From an uncultured Phascolarctobacterium sp. (GTDB lineage Bacteria; Bacillota; Negativicutes; Acidaminococcales; Acidaminococcaceae): DNA of 64,000 nucleotides. Shown here one piece after another: positions 26,555-34,951 of this stretch. Below the pieces are notes generated by a model that worked only from the letters and a program-made list of their open reading frames with translations, searched no databases and was not told the origin of the DNA. Location: assembly GCA_949288065.1 (NCBI GenBank), contig CASEIL010000003.1, positions 82,241 to 146,240 on the forward strand, read 5' to 3'. The translations under genes were made by a program, and so were the position numbers. Every line of letters starts with the position of its first letter. Position 1 is the first letter of the stretch.

Positions 26555-26658
26555 GCGCTGACACCGTTGTCGGTGTCGATGTTGATTACGAAGTTTTGGG
26601 CAAGGAAAACGGCATGCTGATGGTCAGCGTAAGCGGCACGGCAGTAAAGTTAAAATAA
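26555..26658 (+). pseudogene. 3' remnant of ybjQ
   Basis: The last 34 codons and stop of a ybjQ gene, frame intact ([15 protein letters not shown] ... SGTAVKLK), without a start. It is followed by a terminator that would suit ybjQ. Its differences from the intact copy are mostly silent, meaning it derives from a functional allele rather than from decay in place. It is the likely original chromosomal 3' end. Confidence 0.88.
26557..26658 (+). repeat. Right copy of the 102-bp direct repeat
   Basis: Partner of 23056-23157, about 94% identical. Homology begins sharply at the GGC codon at 26555, straight after the AT-rich tail of the element. Confidence 0.9.
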
Positions 26659-26668
26659 GTAAGTTTTA

Positions 26669-26695
26669 CAGGCAGCCTTAGGGCTGTCTTTTTTA
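26669..26695 (+). terminator. Terminator, probably the native ybjQ one
   Basis: GCAGCC TTAG GGCTGT hairpin followed by six or more T, 11 nt beyond the ybjQ remnant stop. Confidence 0.75.
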
Positions 26696-26741
26696 TAATA
26701 TTTTAAAAACTATAATATGCTAAATAAGTAATATTAAAACA

Positions 26742-26768
26742 AAAAGCCTGCAAAATCTGCAGGCTTTT
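26742..26768. terminator. Terminator after the ANTAR regulator gene
   Basis: A perfect 11-bp stem AAAAGCCTGCA / TGCAGGCTTTT with A and T flanks, usable in both directions. Confidence 0.88.
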
Positions 26769-26786
26769 GTAAAATGCCATATCTTT

Positions 26787-27368
26787 TTACTTCTTCTTCC
26801 CTGCCGAGGCGATTACAGCTTCGGCGAGTTCTTTTAAGGTTATGCGGCGGTTCATACTGTACTGGCGCATTTTGTTGTAGGCATCTTCTTCGGTAAAGCC
26901 GTGCGCCGCCATTAAAATCCCCTTGGCGCGGTCCAGCAGCTTGCGGGTTTCCAAACTTTCGCGCAGGTTTGCCAGCTCGCTGTCCATTTTCTGGTACTCT
27001 TTAAAGCGGGCAATCGCCACCTGCATGCTGGCAAAAAGCTGCTCCTCGCGCACAGGCTTAACCAGGTATGCCATTACGCCGCTGCTGTTGGCCTGCTCCA
27101 CAATATCCGTCTGGCTGTACGCCGTCAACAAAAGCACCGGCGCCAGCTGCCGCTCCGTAATAATGCCCGCCGCCGTAATGCCGTCCATCTTCGGCATCTT
27201 CACGTCCATAATCACCAAATCCGGCTTTAGCCGCTGCGCCAGCTCCACCGCTTCCTCGCCGTCGGCAGCCTCGCCCAGCACGGTGTGCCCGGCTTCCGTC
27301 AGCATCTCGCGTAAATCCAGGCGGATTAACGCTTCATCATCAGCAATCACAATTTTTAACCCTTCCAT
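26787..27368 (-). CDS. Response regulator with ANTAR RNA-binding output domain
   Basis: A 193-residue protein. The receiver domain (residues 1-120) has the acidic pair DDE near residue 10, phospho-acceptor Asp in IMDVKMPKMDG near 54, and Lys in YLVKPVRE near 104. A coiled-coil linker leads to an ANTAR domain (about 135-190: ETRKLLDRAKGILMAAHGFTEEDAYNKMR...). ANTAR regulators of the EutV/NasR class bind paired RNA hairpins and prevent termination after phosphorylation. Two bp separate it from its kinase gene, so they form a pair. The RNA targets are not identifiable in this window. Confidence 0.93.
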   Translation of the reverse strand: MEGLKIVIADDEALIRLDLREMLTEAGHTVLGEAADGEEAVELAQRLKPDLVIMDVKMPKMDGITAAGIITERQLAPVLLLTAYSQTDIVEQANSSGVMAYLVKPVREEQLFASMQVAIARFKEYQKMDSELANLRESLETRKLLDRAKGILMAAHGFTEEDAYNKMRQYSMNRRITLKELAEAVIASAGKKK

Positions 27369-27370
27369 TG

Positions 27371-28744
27371 TTATCCCCCCAAAGGCATTGTAACCTCGGC
27401 ACAGGTGCCGCCCTGCGCCCTGTTTTCTATCTTAAAAGTGCCGTGCAAATCGGCCTCCGCCATTGTTTTTATAATGCGCAAACCCAAACTTCCCTGCGGC
27501 ACGCCGTTAAAGCCCGGCGGCAAGCCCACGCCGTCGTCCATCACCGTCAGGCGGCAGCCCGTTTCCGTCCGCGCAAGCGTTACGCTGATTGCGCCCTGCG
27601 TGCGCCCTTCAAAAGCGTGGTCAAAGCAGTTTTGCAGCATTTCGTTCAGCACCAGCGCAATGCCGGTCGCCTTTTCCGAAGGCACCAGCACGTTATCGGC
27701 GTTGAACTCGGTTTTCAGCCGCAGTTCCGGCGCCGCCATGCCGCTTAAAATGGCCTTGTAAATGCCCTGCGCCACTACGGACATATCCACCTCGCCGCTG
27801 CCCTCCTGCGACAAAAATTCATGCACCACGGCAATGCTGTTTACGCGGCTGATGCAGTCGCGCAGCACGGTTTTGGTTTCTTCCGCCTTGGCGCGGCGCA
27901 TTTGTAGGCGCAGCAGGCTGGCAATGGTTTGCAGGTTGTTTTTTACGCGGTGGTGTATCTCTTTAATTACCGCCGCTTTTACCAACAGCTCCTCGTCGCG
28001 CTTTTTCAGCTCGGTAATGTCGCGCAAAATTACAATGGCGCAGTCTGCCTCCGCCGTGCCGCCCACGGGCACTACACGCATTTCTAAAAGCATCCCGCGC
28101 AGGCGGATTTCCTTGCCCTCCGCCGTGCCGGTTTTAAGCACCATGCCGACAAGCGGCCAGTTAATTTGCACGCTATTGGTGCGCAGCCCGATGAGGTTGT
28201 TGACCCCCACGACCTGAAAAATGTGCCGCGCAGTGGAGTTGGCAGCGACGACCCTTTTATCCGCACCGACGAGCATAATACCGTCGCCGGGCGCCAGCCG
28301 CCGGTAAAAGCTGCTGTCCTGCTCCTGCCTCATGGGGCTTTTTAAAAATTCAAACGCCGCGTTAATAAACGCATCATCCACGCCGCTTAAATCAAACGCC
28401 AGCGCTGCAAAGCACTTGCCGCGCCTATCCTGCACGGGGTACACACGCACAGCGGCAAACTTGCCCAGGCTCAGCTCGCGCTTGCCCTCCAGCGGCACGT
28501 TGCGCTGCAAACAGCGGGATATCAGCGGCTCCTCGCCGGTACGCACCTCACGCCCGGGCGCCAGCTCGGCCTGCTGCATAAACTGCGTGGTGGGCATCGA
28601 CTGGTGGTAAACGCGCAAAAAGCGTTTGTCATCCCCTGTTATGTACACCGTAATGCAGGCATGCGCAATATCGGCAGCAAAATCCATGCCCTGACGGATG
28701 GAAGCCAGTATATTTTTCTGTTCACTGTTAAGATTTTTTAACAT
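27371..28744 (-). CDS. Sensor histidine kinase (PdtaS/EutW-like)
   Basis: A 457-residue soluble kinase without membrane spans. An N-terminal H_kinase_N-type (GAF-like) sensor spans about 1-130. A PAS-like segment with DGIMLVGADKRVVAANSTARHIF lies near 155-260. The HisKA_2 phosphoacceptor EIHHRVKNNLQTIASLL follows near 270, then an ATPase domain with NEMLQNCFDHAF (N box), DDGVGLPPG and GSLGLRII. This architecture pairs with ANTAR regulators, and the partner gene follows. The signal is unknown. Its promoter region overlaps a cluster of DnaA boxes. Confidence 0.92.
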   Translation of the reverse strand: MLKNLNSEQKNILASIRQGMDFAADIAHACITVYITGDDKRFLRVYHQSMPTTQFMQQAELAPGREVRTGEEPLISRCLQRNVPLEGKRELSLGKFAAVRVYPVQDRRGKCFAALAFDLSGVDDAFINAAFEFLKSPMRQEQDSSFYRRLAPGDGIMLVGADKRVVAANSTARHIFQVVGVNNLIGLRTNSVQINWPLVGMVLKTGTAEGKEIRLRGMLLEMRVVPVGGTAEADCAIVILRDITELKKRDEELLVKAAVIKEIHHRVKNNLQTIASLLRLQMRRAKAEETKTVLRDCISRVNSIAVVHEFLSQEGSGEVDMSVVAQGIYKAILSGMAAPELRLKTEFNADNVLVPSEKATGIALVLNEMLQNCFDHAFEGRTQGAISVTLARTETGCRLTVMDDGVGLPPGFNGVPQGSLGLRIIKTMAEADLHGTFKIENRAQGGTCAEVTMPLGG

Positions 28745-28807
28745 TGTGTTAATCCCAAGTTTTCAAAAAATTTACAACATTGTAGTTTTACACCGTAATT
28801 CACAATG

Positions 28808-28889
28808 TTATCCACATTATGCACAGAGTTTTCCGCATTTAAAAGTTCTGTTTTTATGCTTTTTCACAGACTTTTGCACGTTATCCACA
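28808..28889 (+). promoter_or_regulatory. DnaA-box cluster
   Basis: Two perfect DnaA boxes TTATCCACA (28808-28816 and 28881-28889) in the same orientation, 73 bp apart. A one-mismatch box TTATGCACA (28817-28825) abuts the first. A looser one, TTTTTCACA, is at 28860-28868. All lie in the 172-bp gap between tsaD and the kinase gene. DnaA binding would be expected; the role is unknown. Confidence 0.7.
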
Positions 28890-28916
28890 GTTTTGCATTG
28901 TTGTTATAGACAGTGT

Positions 28917-29930
28917 TTATCCCAATTTTAAAGATGGAACTGCGTTCAGGCTAAGCGGACTTTCCGCGCCGTTAATGTACATAAAGTAGCCGCGGCAGGC
29001 AATCATTACAGCATTGTCCGTGCAAAGTATCGGCGTTGGGTGAACCAGCCGCGCACCGGCGCGCTCTGCTGCCTGCGCCAGCGTGGTTTGCAGCGTTTTG
29101 TTGGCCGATACGCCGCCAGCCAGCACAATTTCCTTTAAGCCGGTTTGTTTAAGGGCGTGCACGCTTTTTTGCACCAGCGCGTCCACAATAGCGTGCTGGA
29201 ACGACGCTGCCACATCGGCGCGGTTAACCTCCTGCCCCGCTTGCTGTTTGTTGTGCAGATAGTTGATAACGGCGGACTTTAACCCGCTGAAGCTGAATTC
29301 AAAATTATCGCCCAGTTTGGCACGCGGGAAGTCAATCGCAAGCGGGTTGCCCTCCAGCGCCAGCTTTTCCACCTCCGGCCCGCCCGGGTACGGCAAACCA
29401 AGCACGCGCGCTACCTTGTCAAACGCTTCACCGGCAGCGTCGTCGCGCGTCTGCCCCAAAAGCTCAAAGCTGTTGTAGTCCTTAACCACCAAAAGCGCCG
29501 TGTGCCCGCCGCTTACAACGAGCGCCAAAAACGGCGGCTTTAAGTCCGCGTCGTTTAAAAAGTTGGCAAACACATGCCCTTCCAAATGGTTCACGCCAAT
29601 CAGCGGCTTGCCTGCTGCCCACGCCAGCGCCTTGGCGGCGGATAAACCAACAAGCAGCGCCCCCACCAGCCCCGGGCCATAGGTTACGGCAACGGCGTCG
29701 ATTTGTTCCAGCGGCACATTAGCTTTCGCCAGCGCTTCATCTATTACCGGCAGCACGTTGCGGATATGGTTGCGCGAGGCAATTTCCGGCACTACGCCGC
29801 CGTATTTACGGTGGATTGGCACCTGTGAGGCGATGATGTTGCTCAGCACCTCGCGCCCGTTTTTAACAACGGCGGCTGCGGTTTCGTCGCAGCTCGATTC
29901 GATGCCGAGTATGTAAATATCCTTATTCAT
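28917..29930 (-). CDS. tsaD: tRNA N6-adenosine threonylcarbamoyltransferase
   Basis: TsaD transfers the threonylcarbamoyl group to A37 of ANN-decoding tRNAs. The 337-residue ASKHA-fold protein shows [13 protein letters not shown] at the start, the metal-binding NHLEGH near residue 110, and [12 protein letters not shown] near 138. GGVSANKTL is near 265 and CTDNAVMIA near 295. All are invariant in the family. It is the last gene of the block tsaE-tsaB-rimI-tsaD, overlapping rimI by 8 bp, so the t6A pathway partners are made together. Confidence 0.97.
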   Translation of the reverse strand: MNKDIYILGIESSCDETAAAVVKNGREVLSNIIASQVPIHRKYGGVVPEIASRNHIRNVLPVIDEALAKANVPLEQIDAVAVTYGPGLVGALLVGLSAAKALAWAAGKPLIGVNHLEGHVFANFLNDADLKPPFLALVVSGGHTALLVVKDYNSFELLGQTRDDAAGEAFDKVARVLGLPYPGGPEVEKLALEGNPLAIDFPRAKLGDNFEFSFSGLKSAVINYLHNKQQAGQEVNRADVAASFQHAIVDALVQKSVHALKQTGLKEIVLAGGVSANKTLQTTLAQAAERAGARLVHPTPILCTDNAVMIACRGYFMYINGAESPLSLNAVPSLKLG

Positions 29931-30396
29931 GCGTTTCTGCCTCCCTGTACAGCCACATAATTACCGCGTCCTCGTGGTTATCGGCGTAATAGTTGGGGCG
30001 CACGCCCTCGGCGCGGAAGCCGCAGGTTAAGTACATTTTCTGCGCTGCGGCGTTGCCCTGGCGCACCTCCAGCGTTACAGCGTCGGCGCCTGCCTCCCAC
30101 GCGCGGTTAATCAGCGCGGCGGTAAGCAGTGTGCCCAGACCGCGTTCACGCTCCTCCGGCGCAATGGCTACGCGTGTAATCTGCGCCTCGCCCGCCACCA
30201 GCCAGTAACCGGCGTAGCCGATAACCCTGCCGCCTTCTTCCATAGCGATGTAAGTGGTAAGGGTGTTGTTTAATTCGTCCAGCCACATGCTTTCGTTCCA
30301 GGCGTCAAAAAAGGTGCTGTTTTCTATTTTCGTCACGTCGATAATATCGCCGAAGCCCATTTCGCGGATTACTGTTTGCCGTACTTCTGTTCCCAT
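29923..30396 (-). CDS. rimI: Ribosomal-protein S18 alanine N-acetyltransferase
   Basis: A 157-residue GNAT enzyme in the usual RimI position between tsaB and tsaD. Features are the family opening [20 protein letters not shown], acetyl-CoA loop [16 protein letters not shown] near residue 80, and [19 protein letters not shown] near 110. GGAGGAGCT is immediately before the ATG and lies inside the end of tsaB (28-bp overlap). RimI acetylates the N-terminus of S18 in E. coli; substrates in Firmicutes are less certain. Confidence 0.92.
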   Translation of the reverse strand: MGTEVRQTVIREMGFGDIIDVTKIENSTFFDAWNESMWLDELNNTLTTYIAMEEGGRVIGYAGYWLVAGEAQITRVAIAPEERERGLGTLLTAALINRAWEAGADAVTLEVRQGNAAAQKMYLTCGFRAEGVRPNYYADNHEDAVIMWLYREAETHE

Positions 30397-31064
30397 AGCT
30401 CCTCCGCCTCCGATTTTCTGATATAATAGGGCTCCAGCCCGAAGATTTCTTTTTCCGCGTTGGGGTCATACGCCTTTAATGCGGCCAGCGCCGTGCCGGC
30501 AGCCTGCGGCAGACGCAGGTAATCCGGCGCAAGGCGGCACCAGTCCGGTAAAGCAGCTGCGTCGATTTTAGCGCACTCGCCCAGGATAACGGCCGGTTTG
30601 CCCTGTAAGGCAAGGTTTTCCAGCATTTGCTCTTTATTAACCACCTGCACGCTTTGCAGCTCTTTTACTTCGCCGTTTTGCCATTCGTACAATGCCTGGT
30701 AGTAGTTGCCCTTTTGCGCATCCAAAACCGGCGAAAGCACTATGCCCTCCACCGGCAGGTTATAGGCCAGCGCCAGCGGTGTTGCCACGCCCTGCAAGGG
30801 TTTGTGCCACGCGTAGGCAATTGCCTCTGCCGTGGCAAGGCCAATGCGCAGCCCGGTAAAGCTGCCCGGCCCCATGCTGACGGCAATTAAGTCAATATCG
30901 TCCTTAGTTGTGCCGGTGCGCGTTAAAAGCTGCTCCAGCTGGGGCATTAAGCCCTCGGAATGGGTCATGCCCATGTTGATTTTATATTCTGCCAAAATTT
31001 GCCCGTCGCGGCATAAGCCGACGGCGCAGGCTTTGGTTGCCGTATCAATCGCAAGTACCAGCAT
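30369..31064 (-). CDS. tsaB: t6A biosynthesis protein TsaB
   Basis: A 231-residue TsaD paralogue lacking metal ligands; it scaffolds the TsaD-TsaE complex. Visible family features are LAIDTATKACAVGL at the start, HSEGLMPQLEQLL near residue 35, SMGPGSFTGLRIGLATAEAIAYA near 65, and VLDAQKGNYYQALY near 118. It overlaps tsaE by 20 bp and rimI by 28 bp. Confidence 0.95.
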   Translation of the reverse strand: MLVLAIDTATKACAVGLCRDGQILAEYKINMGMTHSEGLMPQLEQLLTRTGTTKDDIDLIAVSMGPGSFTGLRIGLATAEAIAYAWHKPLQGVATPLALAYNLPVEGIVLSPVLDAQKGNYYQALYEWQNGEVKELQSVQVVNKEQMLENLALQGKPAVILGECAKIDAAALPDWCRLAPDYLRLPQAAGTALAALKAYDPNAEKEIFGLEPYYIRKSEAEELWEQKYGKQ

Positions 31065-31515
31065 GCTTTTTCACATCCCCGCAAAGTTTTTCGTAGCGCG
31101 CGCCGTGCGGCGTAAGGTTTACGCTGCGCCCCGCGCCCGCCAGTTCTATCGTAATCTGCAAATATTCTTCCGGCAGCTCGTTTAAAAACAGCTCGCCCCA
31201 TTCCACAACGGTTACGCCGCCAGTGCCGCAGTATTCGCCAAAGCCGGTGTTGTACAGCTCGTCCTCGTCCTTAATGCGGTACAAATCAAAATGGCGCATT
31301 TCAAGGCGTCCGCTGTACACATTCATAATGGCAAAGGTTGGGCTGTTTACTTCTGCCACGTCCGCACCAAGCCCGGCAGCAATGCCGCGGCTGAGCGTTG
31401 TTTTGCCCGCGCCCAAATCCCCCGTCAGGCAGTACACGTCGCCGTCTGCCGCAAGGCTGCCAATTAAGCTTCCCAGCGCTTCCGTAGCGGCGTTATCCTT
31501 ACAATAAATTTCCAT
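31045..31515 (-). CDS. tsaE: t6A biosynthesis ATPase TsaE
   Basis: A 156-residue P-loop ATPase. Walker A is GDLGAGKTTLSRG near residue 34, switch residues SPTFAIMNVY near 60, HFDLYRI near 75 and Walker B-like VTVVEWGE near 102. TsaE drives release and cycling of the TsaBD complex in t6A synthesis. It starts the t6A block; a terminator of the preceding lipoprotein gene lies 35 bp upstream, so a promoter must sit in that short gap or readthrough is used. Confidence 0.95.
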   Translation of the reverse strand: MEIYCKDNAATEALGSLIGSLAADGDVYCLTGDLGAGKTTLSRGIAAGLGADVAEVNSPTFAIMNVYSGRLEMRHFDLYRIKDEDELYNTGFGEYCGTGGVTVVEWGELFLNELPEEYLQITIELAGAGRSVNLTPHGARYEKLCGDVKKHAGTCD

Positions 31516-31550
31516 ATTTACATCCTTTCCGCAAATTCATCTGTAATGCC

Positions 31551-31582
31551 AAAAAGCAGTACCGGTACGCGCCGGTACTGCT
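31551..31582 (-). terminator. Terminator after the GerMN lipoprotein gene
   Basis: A perfect 11-bp stem AGCAGTACCGG / CCGGTACTGCT with a 6-nt loop, followed on the minus strand by five T. Confidence 0.88.
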
Positions 31583-31586
31583 GCTG

Positions 31587-32108
31587 TTATTTTGCTATAA
31601 TTTCCGTGTTGCGCTCAAAGGAGTCCAGTAAATCAATATGCCCTTTAATGCTGGCTTTCTTTTCGCCTTCAATTAAAAAGTCAACCTCTTTAATGTTGCT
31701 GAACTCGGTCAGCGTATCGGTAATGGCCGCCGTCAGCATCATCTCGGTGTAGGAACCCGCTTCAATGTTGTAAATTTCCTTGCTTAAATTTACTACGGCC
31801 ACGCCCTTATCAATGGTCAAGCCCAAAACCTTTAACCCTTCGGGGAAGCCGTTCATCAGCTTTTCATCCTGCGGCTGGGTGCTTATTAAAGCGTTCAGCG
31901 CCAAAAGCGGCAGCTCATCCTTATCGCCTTCAACGGTTACCTTTTCGGCATACAGCTTTTCAGCGCCGTCTTTCGGCAGGCGGTAAACTGTTACGGTTTG
32001 TTTTTCTGCCTTAACGGCAGCGCCTTCGGGTGCTTTATCCTGCGTGCAGGCCGCCGCAAACAGGCTCATCAGTACCACGCAGAGTACAGCAATCAGTTTT
32101 TTCAGCAT
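31587..32108 (-). CDS. GerMN-domain lipoprotein
   Basis: A 173-residue secreted lipoprotein. A signal peptide (KKLIAVLCVVLMSLFAAAC) ends in a lipobox with Cys21. The remainder (about 45-165) is a GerMN domain with TVYRLPKDGAEKL, LPLLALNALIST and KGVAVVNLSKEI. GerMN proteins are found near amidases in Firmicutes and are thought to work on peptidoglycan; no catalytic residues are known. It is 14 bp downstream of the amidase gene and co-transcribed with it. Confidence 0.88.
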   Translation of the reverse strand: MLKKLIAVLCVVLMSLFAAACTQDKAPEGAAVKAEKQTVTVYRLPKDGAEKLYAEKVTVEGDKDELPLLALNALISTQPQDEKLMNGFPEGLKVLGLTIDKGVAVVNLSKEIYNIEAGSYTEMMLTAAITDTLTEFSNIKEVDFLIEGEKKASIKGHIDLLDSFERNTEIIAK

Positions 32109-32122
32109 GTCAGTACCCTCCG

Positions 32123-33295
32123 TTATTCAAAATAATCTTCAATGCCGTCGGCAATAGATTTGGCAAGTTTGTTGATGTACCAGTTGCTGCCCATCAGCTT
32201 TTCTTCTTTCGGGTTGGAGATAAACGCCAGCTCCAGCAGCGTGGAAGGCATGCTGCAGCGTTTGTTTACATAAAAATTCGCCTGGCGGATGCCCAAATCG
32301 TCCAGCCCAAAGTTTTTCACCAGGCGGTCCTGAATGGACTGCGCTAATTTAGCGTCGTTACTGGTTTTGGGGTAGTAATACGAGGAGAAGCCGCCCACGT
32401 TTTTATTGGTAGAGGAGTTGATGTGGATGCTGATGAAAGCATCGGCGTCGTTGTCCTCAGCCACGTCCACACGCGCCTGCAATTCCTGTGCGTCGCTGGC
32501 GCCCGGCCCGTATACGTCCTTATCGCCAGTGCGGGTCATGCTAACCTTGGCGCCTTCTTTTTTCAGCAGCTCCTGCACTTTTTTCGTAATCTTTAAGGTT
32601 ACGTTTTTTTCCATCGTGCCGTTAGCGCCGATAGCGCCCGGGTCGCTGCCGCCGTGACCGGCATCAAGCGTTATTTTTTTGCCTTTCAGCCCGCCGCCGG
32701 TTTTATAACCGGATTTGGACTTGGATTCTTTTTTTTCGTCTTTTTTCACTGCTGTTTTTTTAGGAATGGTTACCCTGGCCGTTGTTTTGGGAGTAGTAAC
32801 GGCAGGTTTGGTTTCAGTCGGTTTGGCCGCTTCGGTTTTAACCGTACCGGCAGTTGTTGTTTTAGGTATAAACACGCTCGGCTGAGCGGTTTTATCGGCG
32901 GTAATATCCACAACCAGGCGGTTAGGGCGTTTGGTTACCGGGTCGTTCTTTAAGGTAAAAGCGTTGTAGTCCTGCGCGCCGATAGCCTTGCTTAAAGGCA
33001 GCTTCAGCACCGTTTTGCCGCTGCTTCCTTCCACCGTCATCGTTGGCGCAAGCGTACTGCGCATTTTAAAGCTGCGCGTAACCTTGCTGCCCAAATCGGC
33101 ATTAACGGTTACCAGCATGGTGTTGCCCTGAAAGCTGATATTATAGCCCGGCGGCGCATCCAGATCGACGACGAGGCGCAGCACATTAAACCTGTCCACA
33201 CCCCAGCGCACATCCGTTACCTCGGCGGCATAGCCGGTAATGCAGGCAAGCATACTTATTACAAACAAAAGGCAGCATATTAGTTTTTTGTGCAA
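32123..33295 (-). CDS. N-acetylmuramoyl-L-alanine amidase with AMIN domain
   Basis: A peptidoglycan hydrolase of about 390 residues. A signal peptide ends near ITGYA-AE. An AMIN targeting domain occupies about residues 23-130, followed by a Thr/Lys/Pro-rich linker (130-195). The amidase_3 zinc catalytic domain begins KKITLDAGHGGSDPGA, with further ligands and catalytic Glu in the HINSS and LLELAFISN segments. I place the start at TTG 33295, since AAAGGGGTG lies 6 nt upstream. The alternative GTG 33304 overlaps that site. It acts outside the membrane and is paired with the GerMN lipoprotein downstream. Confidence 0.92.
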   Translation of the reverse strand: MHKKLICCLLFVISMLACITGYAAEVTDVRWGVDRFNVLRLVVDLDAPPGYNISFQGNTMLVTVNADLGSKVTRSFKMRSTLAPTMTVEGSSGKTVLKLPLSKAIGAQDYNAFTLKNDPVTKRPNRLVVDITADKTAQPSVFIPKTTTAGTVKTEAAKPTETKPAVTTPKTTARVTIPKKTAVKKDEKKESKSKSGYKTGGGLKGKKITLDAGHGGSDPGAIGANGTMEKNVTLKITKKVQELLKKEGAKVSMTRTGDKDVYGPGASDAQELQARVDVAEDNDADAFISIHINSSTNKNVGGFSSYYYPKTSNDAKLAQSIQDRLVKNFGLDDLGIRQANFYVNKRCSMPSTLLELAFISNPKEEKLMGSNWYINKLAKSIADGIEDYFE

Positions 33296-33392
33296 ACCCG
33301 TCACCCCTTTTTACAATACTTCGGTTAAATAATTCTATCATTTTCGTTCGCATATGTAAACTAATTGCAGGCTGCTGCGCTGCAAAATTCAC

Positions 33393-34949
33393 TTAAATTT
33401 CGCCTTTTTCCACTAAACGGCGCGCCTCGGGCAGAAAAGCGGCAATTTCTCCGGCCGCAAGGCCGATGCTTTCCGCTGCGGCAAGTTCGCCCGCCAGCCC
33501 GTGCAGATACACCCCGCAAACAGCAGCGGCTTCTGCTTCCACGCCCTGCGCGCACAAGCCTGCGATAATGCCCGTCAGCACATCGCCGCAGCCGCCCGTT
33601 GCCATGGCGCTGCAACCGGTAGTGTTAACATAAACCGTGCCGTCCGGGCAGCCAATAACCGTCGGTGCGCCCTTCAGCACCAGCACACAGTTCCAGTCCT
33701 TTGCATACTGCGCAGCCAGTTCCACGCGGCGTGCGTCAACCTCCGCCGCGGTTAAGTCGCACAGGCGTGCCATTTCGCCCGGGTGGGGCGTTAAAATTTT
33801 AGTGCATTTCAGCTGCGGCAAAAGCTCCGGCTTGCGGCTCAGTGCCGTTAACGCGTCGGCGTCGATAACAGCCGTGCCTTCGTAACCTTCCAAAATATTG
33901 GTAATAACGTCGCCTGTTGCCTCGCTGGTGCCCAGCCCCGGGCCGATGGCGAGTACGTCCGCCTTGTTTGCAGCGTCCAGCACTTCGCTGACAGCGCCGC
34001 CGCCCAAAACGCCCGGCATCCGCTCGATAAGCCCTTTAACCATCACTTCCGTCAGCTTCACGGCCAGCATCTCGCGCGAGCACAGCGGCGTATACAGGCT
34101 GACAAGCCCCGCGCCAGCCTTAACTGCTGCCTGCGCGCACAGCGCCGCCGCACCGGTGTAGCCCGGCGAGCCTGCCGCAACCGTTACGCGCCCGGCTTCT
34201 CCCTTATGGCAGTTGCCGCTGCGCAAAGGCAAAAAGTCGCGCACCATGCTGCTGTCCACAAGGTATTTGCTGCCCTCTGCCTGGCTTGTCAATGCTTCCG
34301 GCATGCCAATGGGCACGGTAATAATTTTGCCCGCCAATTCTGCCGTGGGGTATAAATATAAACCCACCTTCGGCAGCTGCATGGTTACGGTCGCCGCTGC
34401 CTGCACAGCGTTTTCATCCGCCGCGCCGGTGTCTGCTTCCGTGCCGCTCGGCACATCCACCGCCAACACCTGCGCCCGTACGCTGTTTATCAGCTTGCAC
34501 GCACGTTCATACGCGCCTTTCAGTTCGCCCTTAAAGCCGGTGCCCAAAAGCGCGTCGATAATTACATCCGCATGGGCGGCGGCAATTTCCGCCACGTCCC
34601 AGTCGCTTTCTTCTGCCAGCACCGTTATGCCAAGCCCGCTTTTAGCGCAGGTTTTAAGCTGTACGCCCGCAGCGCCGCTAAAATCGCCCGCTGGGGCAGC
34701 TAAAAATATTTTTACTTTAGCGCCCGCAGCGCTCAGCCAGCGTGCTGCAACTAAGCCGTCGCCGCCGTTGTTGCCCTTGCCCGCAAACACGGCAATGCTT
34801 TTGGCGTACACATCGCCGCCCAAAAGCTCCGCCGCAGCTTCTGCTACGGCGCGCCCGGCGTTTTCCATCAGCACGGCGGTCGGCAGGTAAAATTCCTCCG
34901 CCGCTTTTTTATCCAGTGCGCCCATCTCGTGCGCGTAAACCAGTTTCAT
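33393..34949 (-). CDS. nnr: Bifunctional NAD(P)H-hydrate epimerase/dehydratase
   Basis: A 518-residue fusion repairing hydrated NAD(P)H. The N-terminal epimerase (1-215) has MGALDKKAAEEFYLPTAVLMENAGRAVAE and VFAGKGNNGGDGLVAARWL. The C-terminal ADP-dependent dehydratase (225-515) has GEAGRVTVAAGSPGYTGAA, AIGPGLG, LTPHPGEMARL and the catalytic ATGGCGDVLTGIIAGL. Length is standard. It is 2 bp downstream of acpS, a frequent bacterial pairing. Confidence 0.96.
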   Translation of the reverse strand: MKLVYAHEMGALDKKAAEEFYLPTAVLMENAGRAVAEAAAELLGGDVYAKSIAVFAGKGNNGGDGLVAARWLSAAGAKVKIFLAAPAGDFSGAAGVQLKTCAKSGLGITVLAEESDWDVAEIAAAHADVIIDALLGTGFKGELKGAYERACKLINSVRAQVLAVDVPSGTEADTGAADENAVQAAATVTMQLPKVGLYLYPTAELAGKIITVPIGMPEALTSQAEGSKYLVDSSMVRDFLPLRSGNCHKGEAGRVTVAAGSPGYTGAAALCAQAAVKAGAGLVSLYTPLCSREMLAVKLTEVMVKGLIERMPGVLGGGAVSEVLDAANKADVLAIGPGLGTSEATGDVITNILEGYEGTAVIDADALTALSRKPELLPQLKCTKILTPHPGEMARLCDLTAAEVDARRVELAAQYAKDWNCVLVLKGAPTVIGCPDGTVYVNTTGCSAMATGGCGDVLTGIIAGLCAQGVEAEAAAVCGVYLHGLAGELAAAESIGLAAGEIAAFLPEARRLVEKGEI

Positions 34950-34951
34950 TT

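Larger units (their letters stand above)
23158..26556 (+). mobile_element. Retron-bearing insertion at the ybjQ 3' end
   Basis: A 3.4-kb very AT-rich segment flanked by the 102-bp repeat. It carries the retron effector, ncRNA, reverse transcriptase and a DUF2971 gene. No integrase, transposase or IS-type inverted repeat is present. If it moved by site-specific recombination the integrase came from elsewhere; homologous recombination between ybjQ alleles is the main alternative. Confidence 0.6.

Noticed and set aside
23158..26556. Classical transposon or IS element
   Set aside because: No transposase and no terminal inverted repeats; the flanking repeats are gene-end copies of 102 bp, far longer than a target-site duplication.
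28745..28916. Replication origin
   Set aside because: Although DnaA boxes are present, there is no AT-rich unwinding element next to them, and no dnaA, dnaN or other origin-linked gene in the window.
34213..34890. A 225-residue open frame antisense to nnr
   Set aside because: Low-complexity Ala/Ser/Pro content and full overlap with a real bifunctional enzyme gene; a shadow of codon bias.
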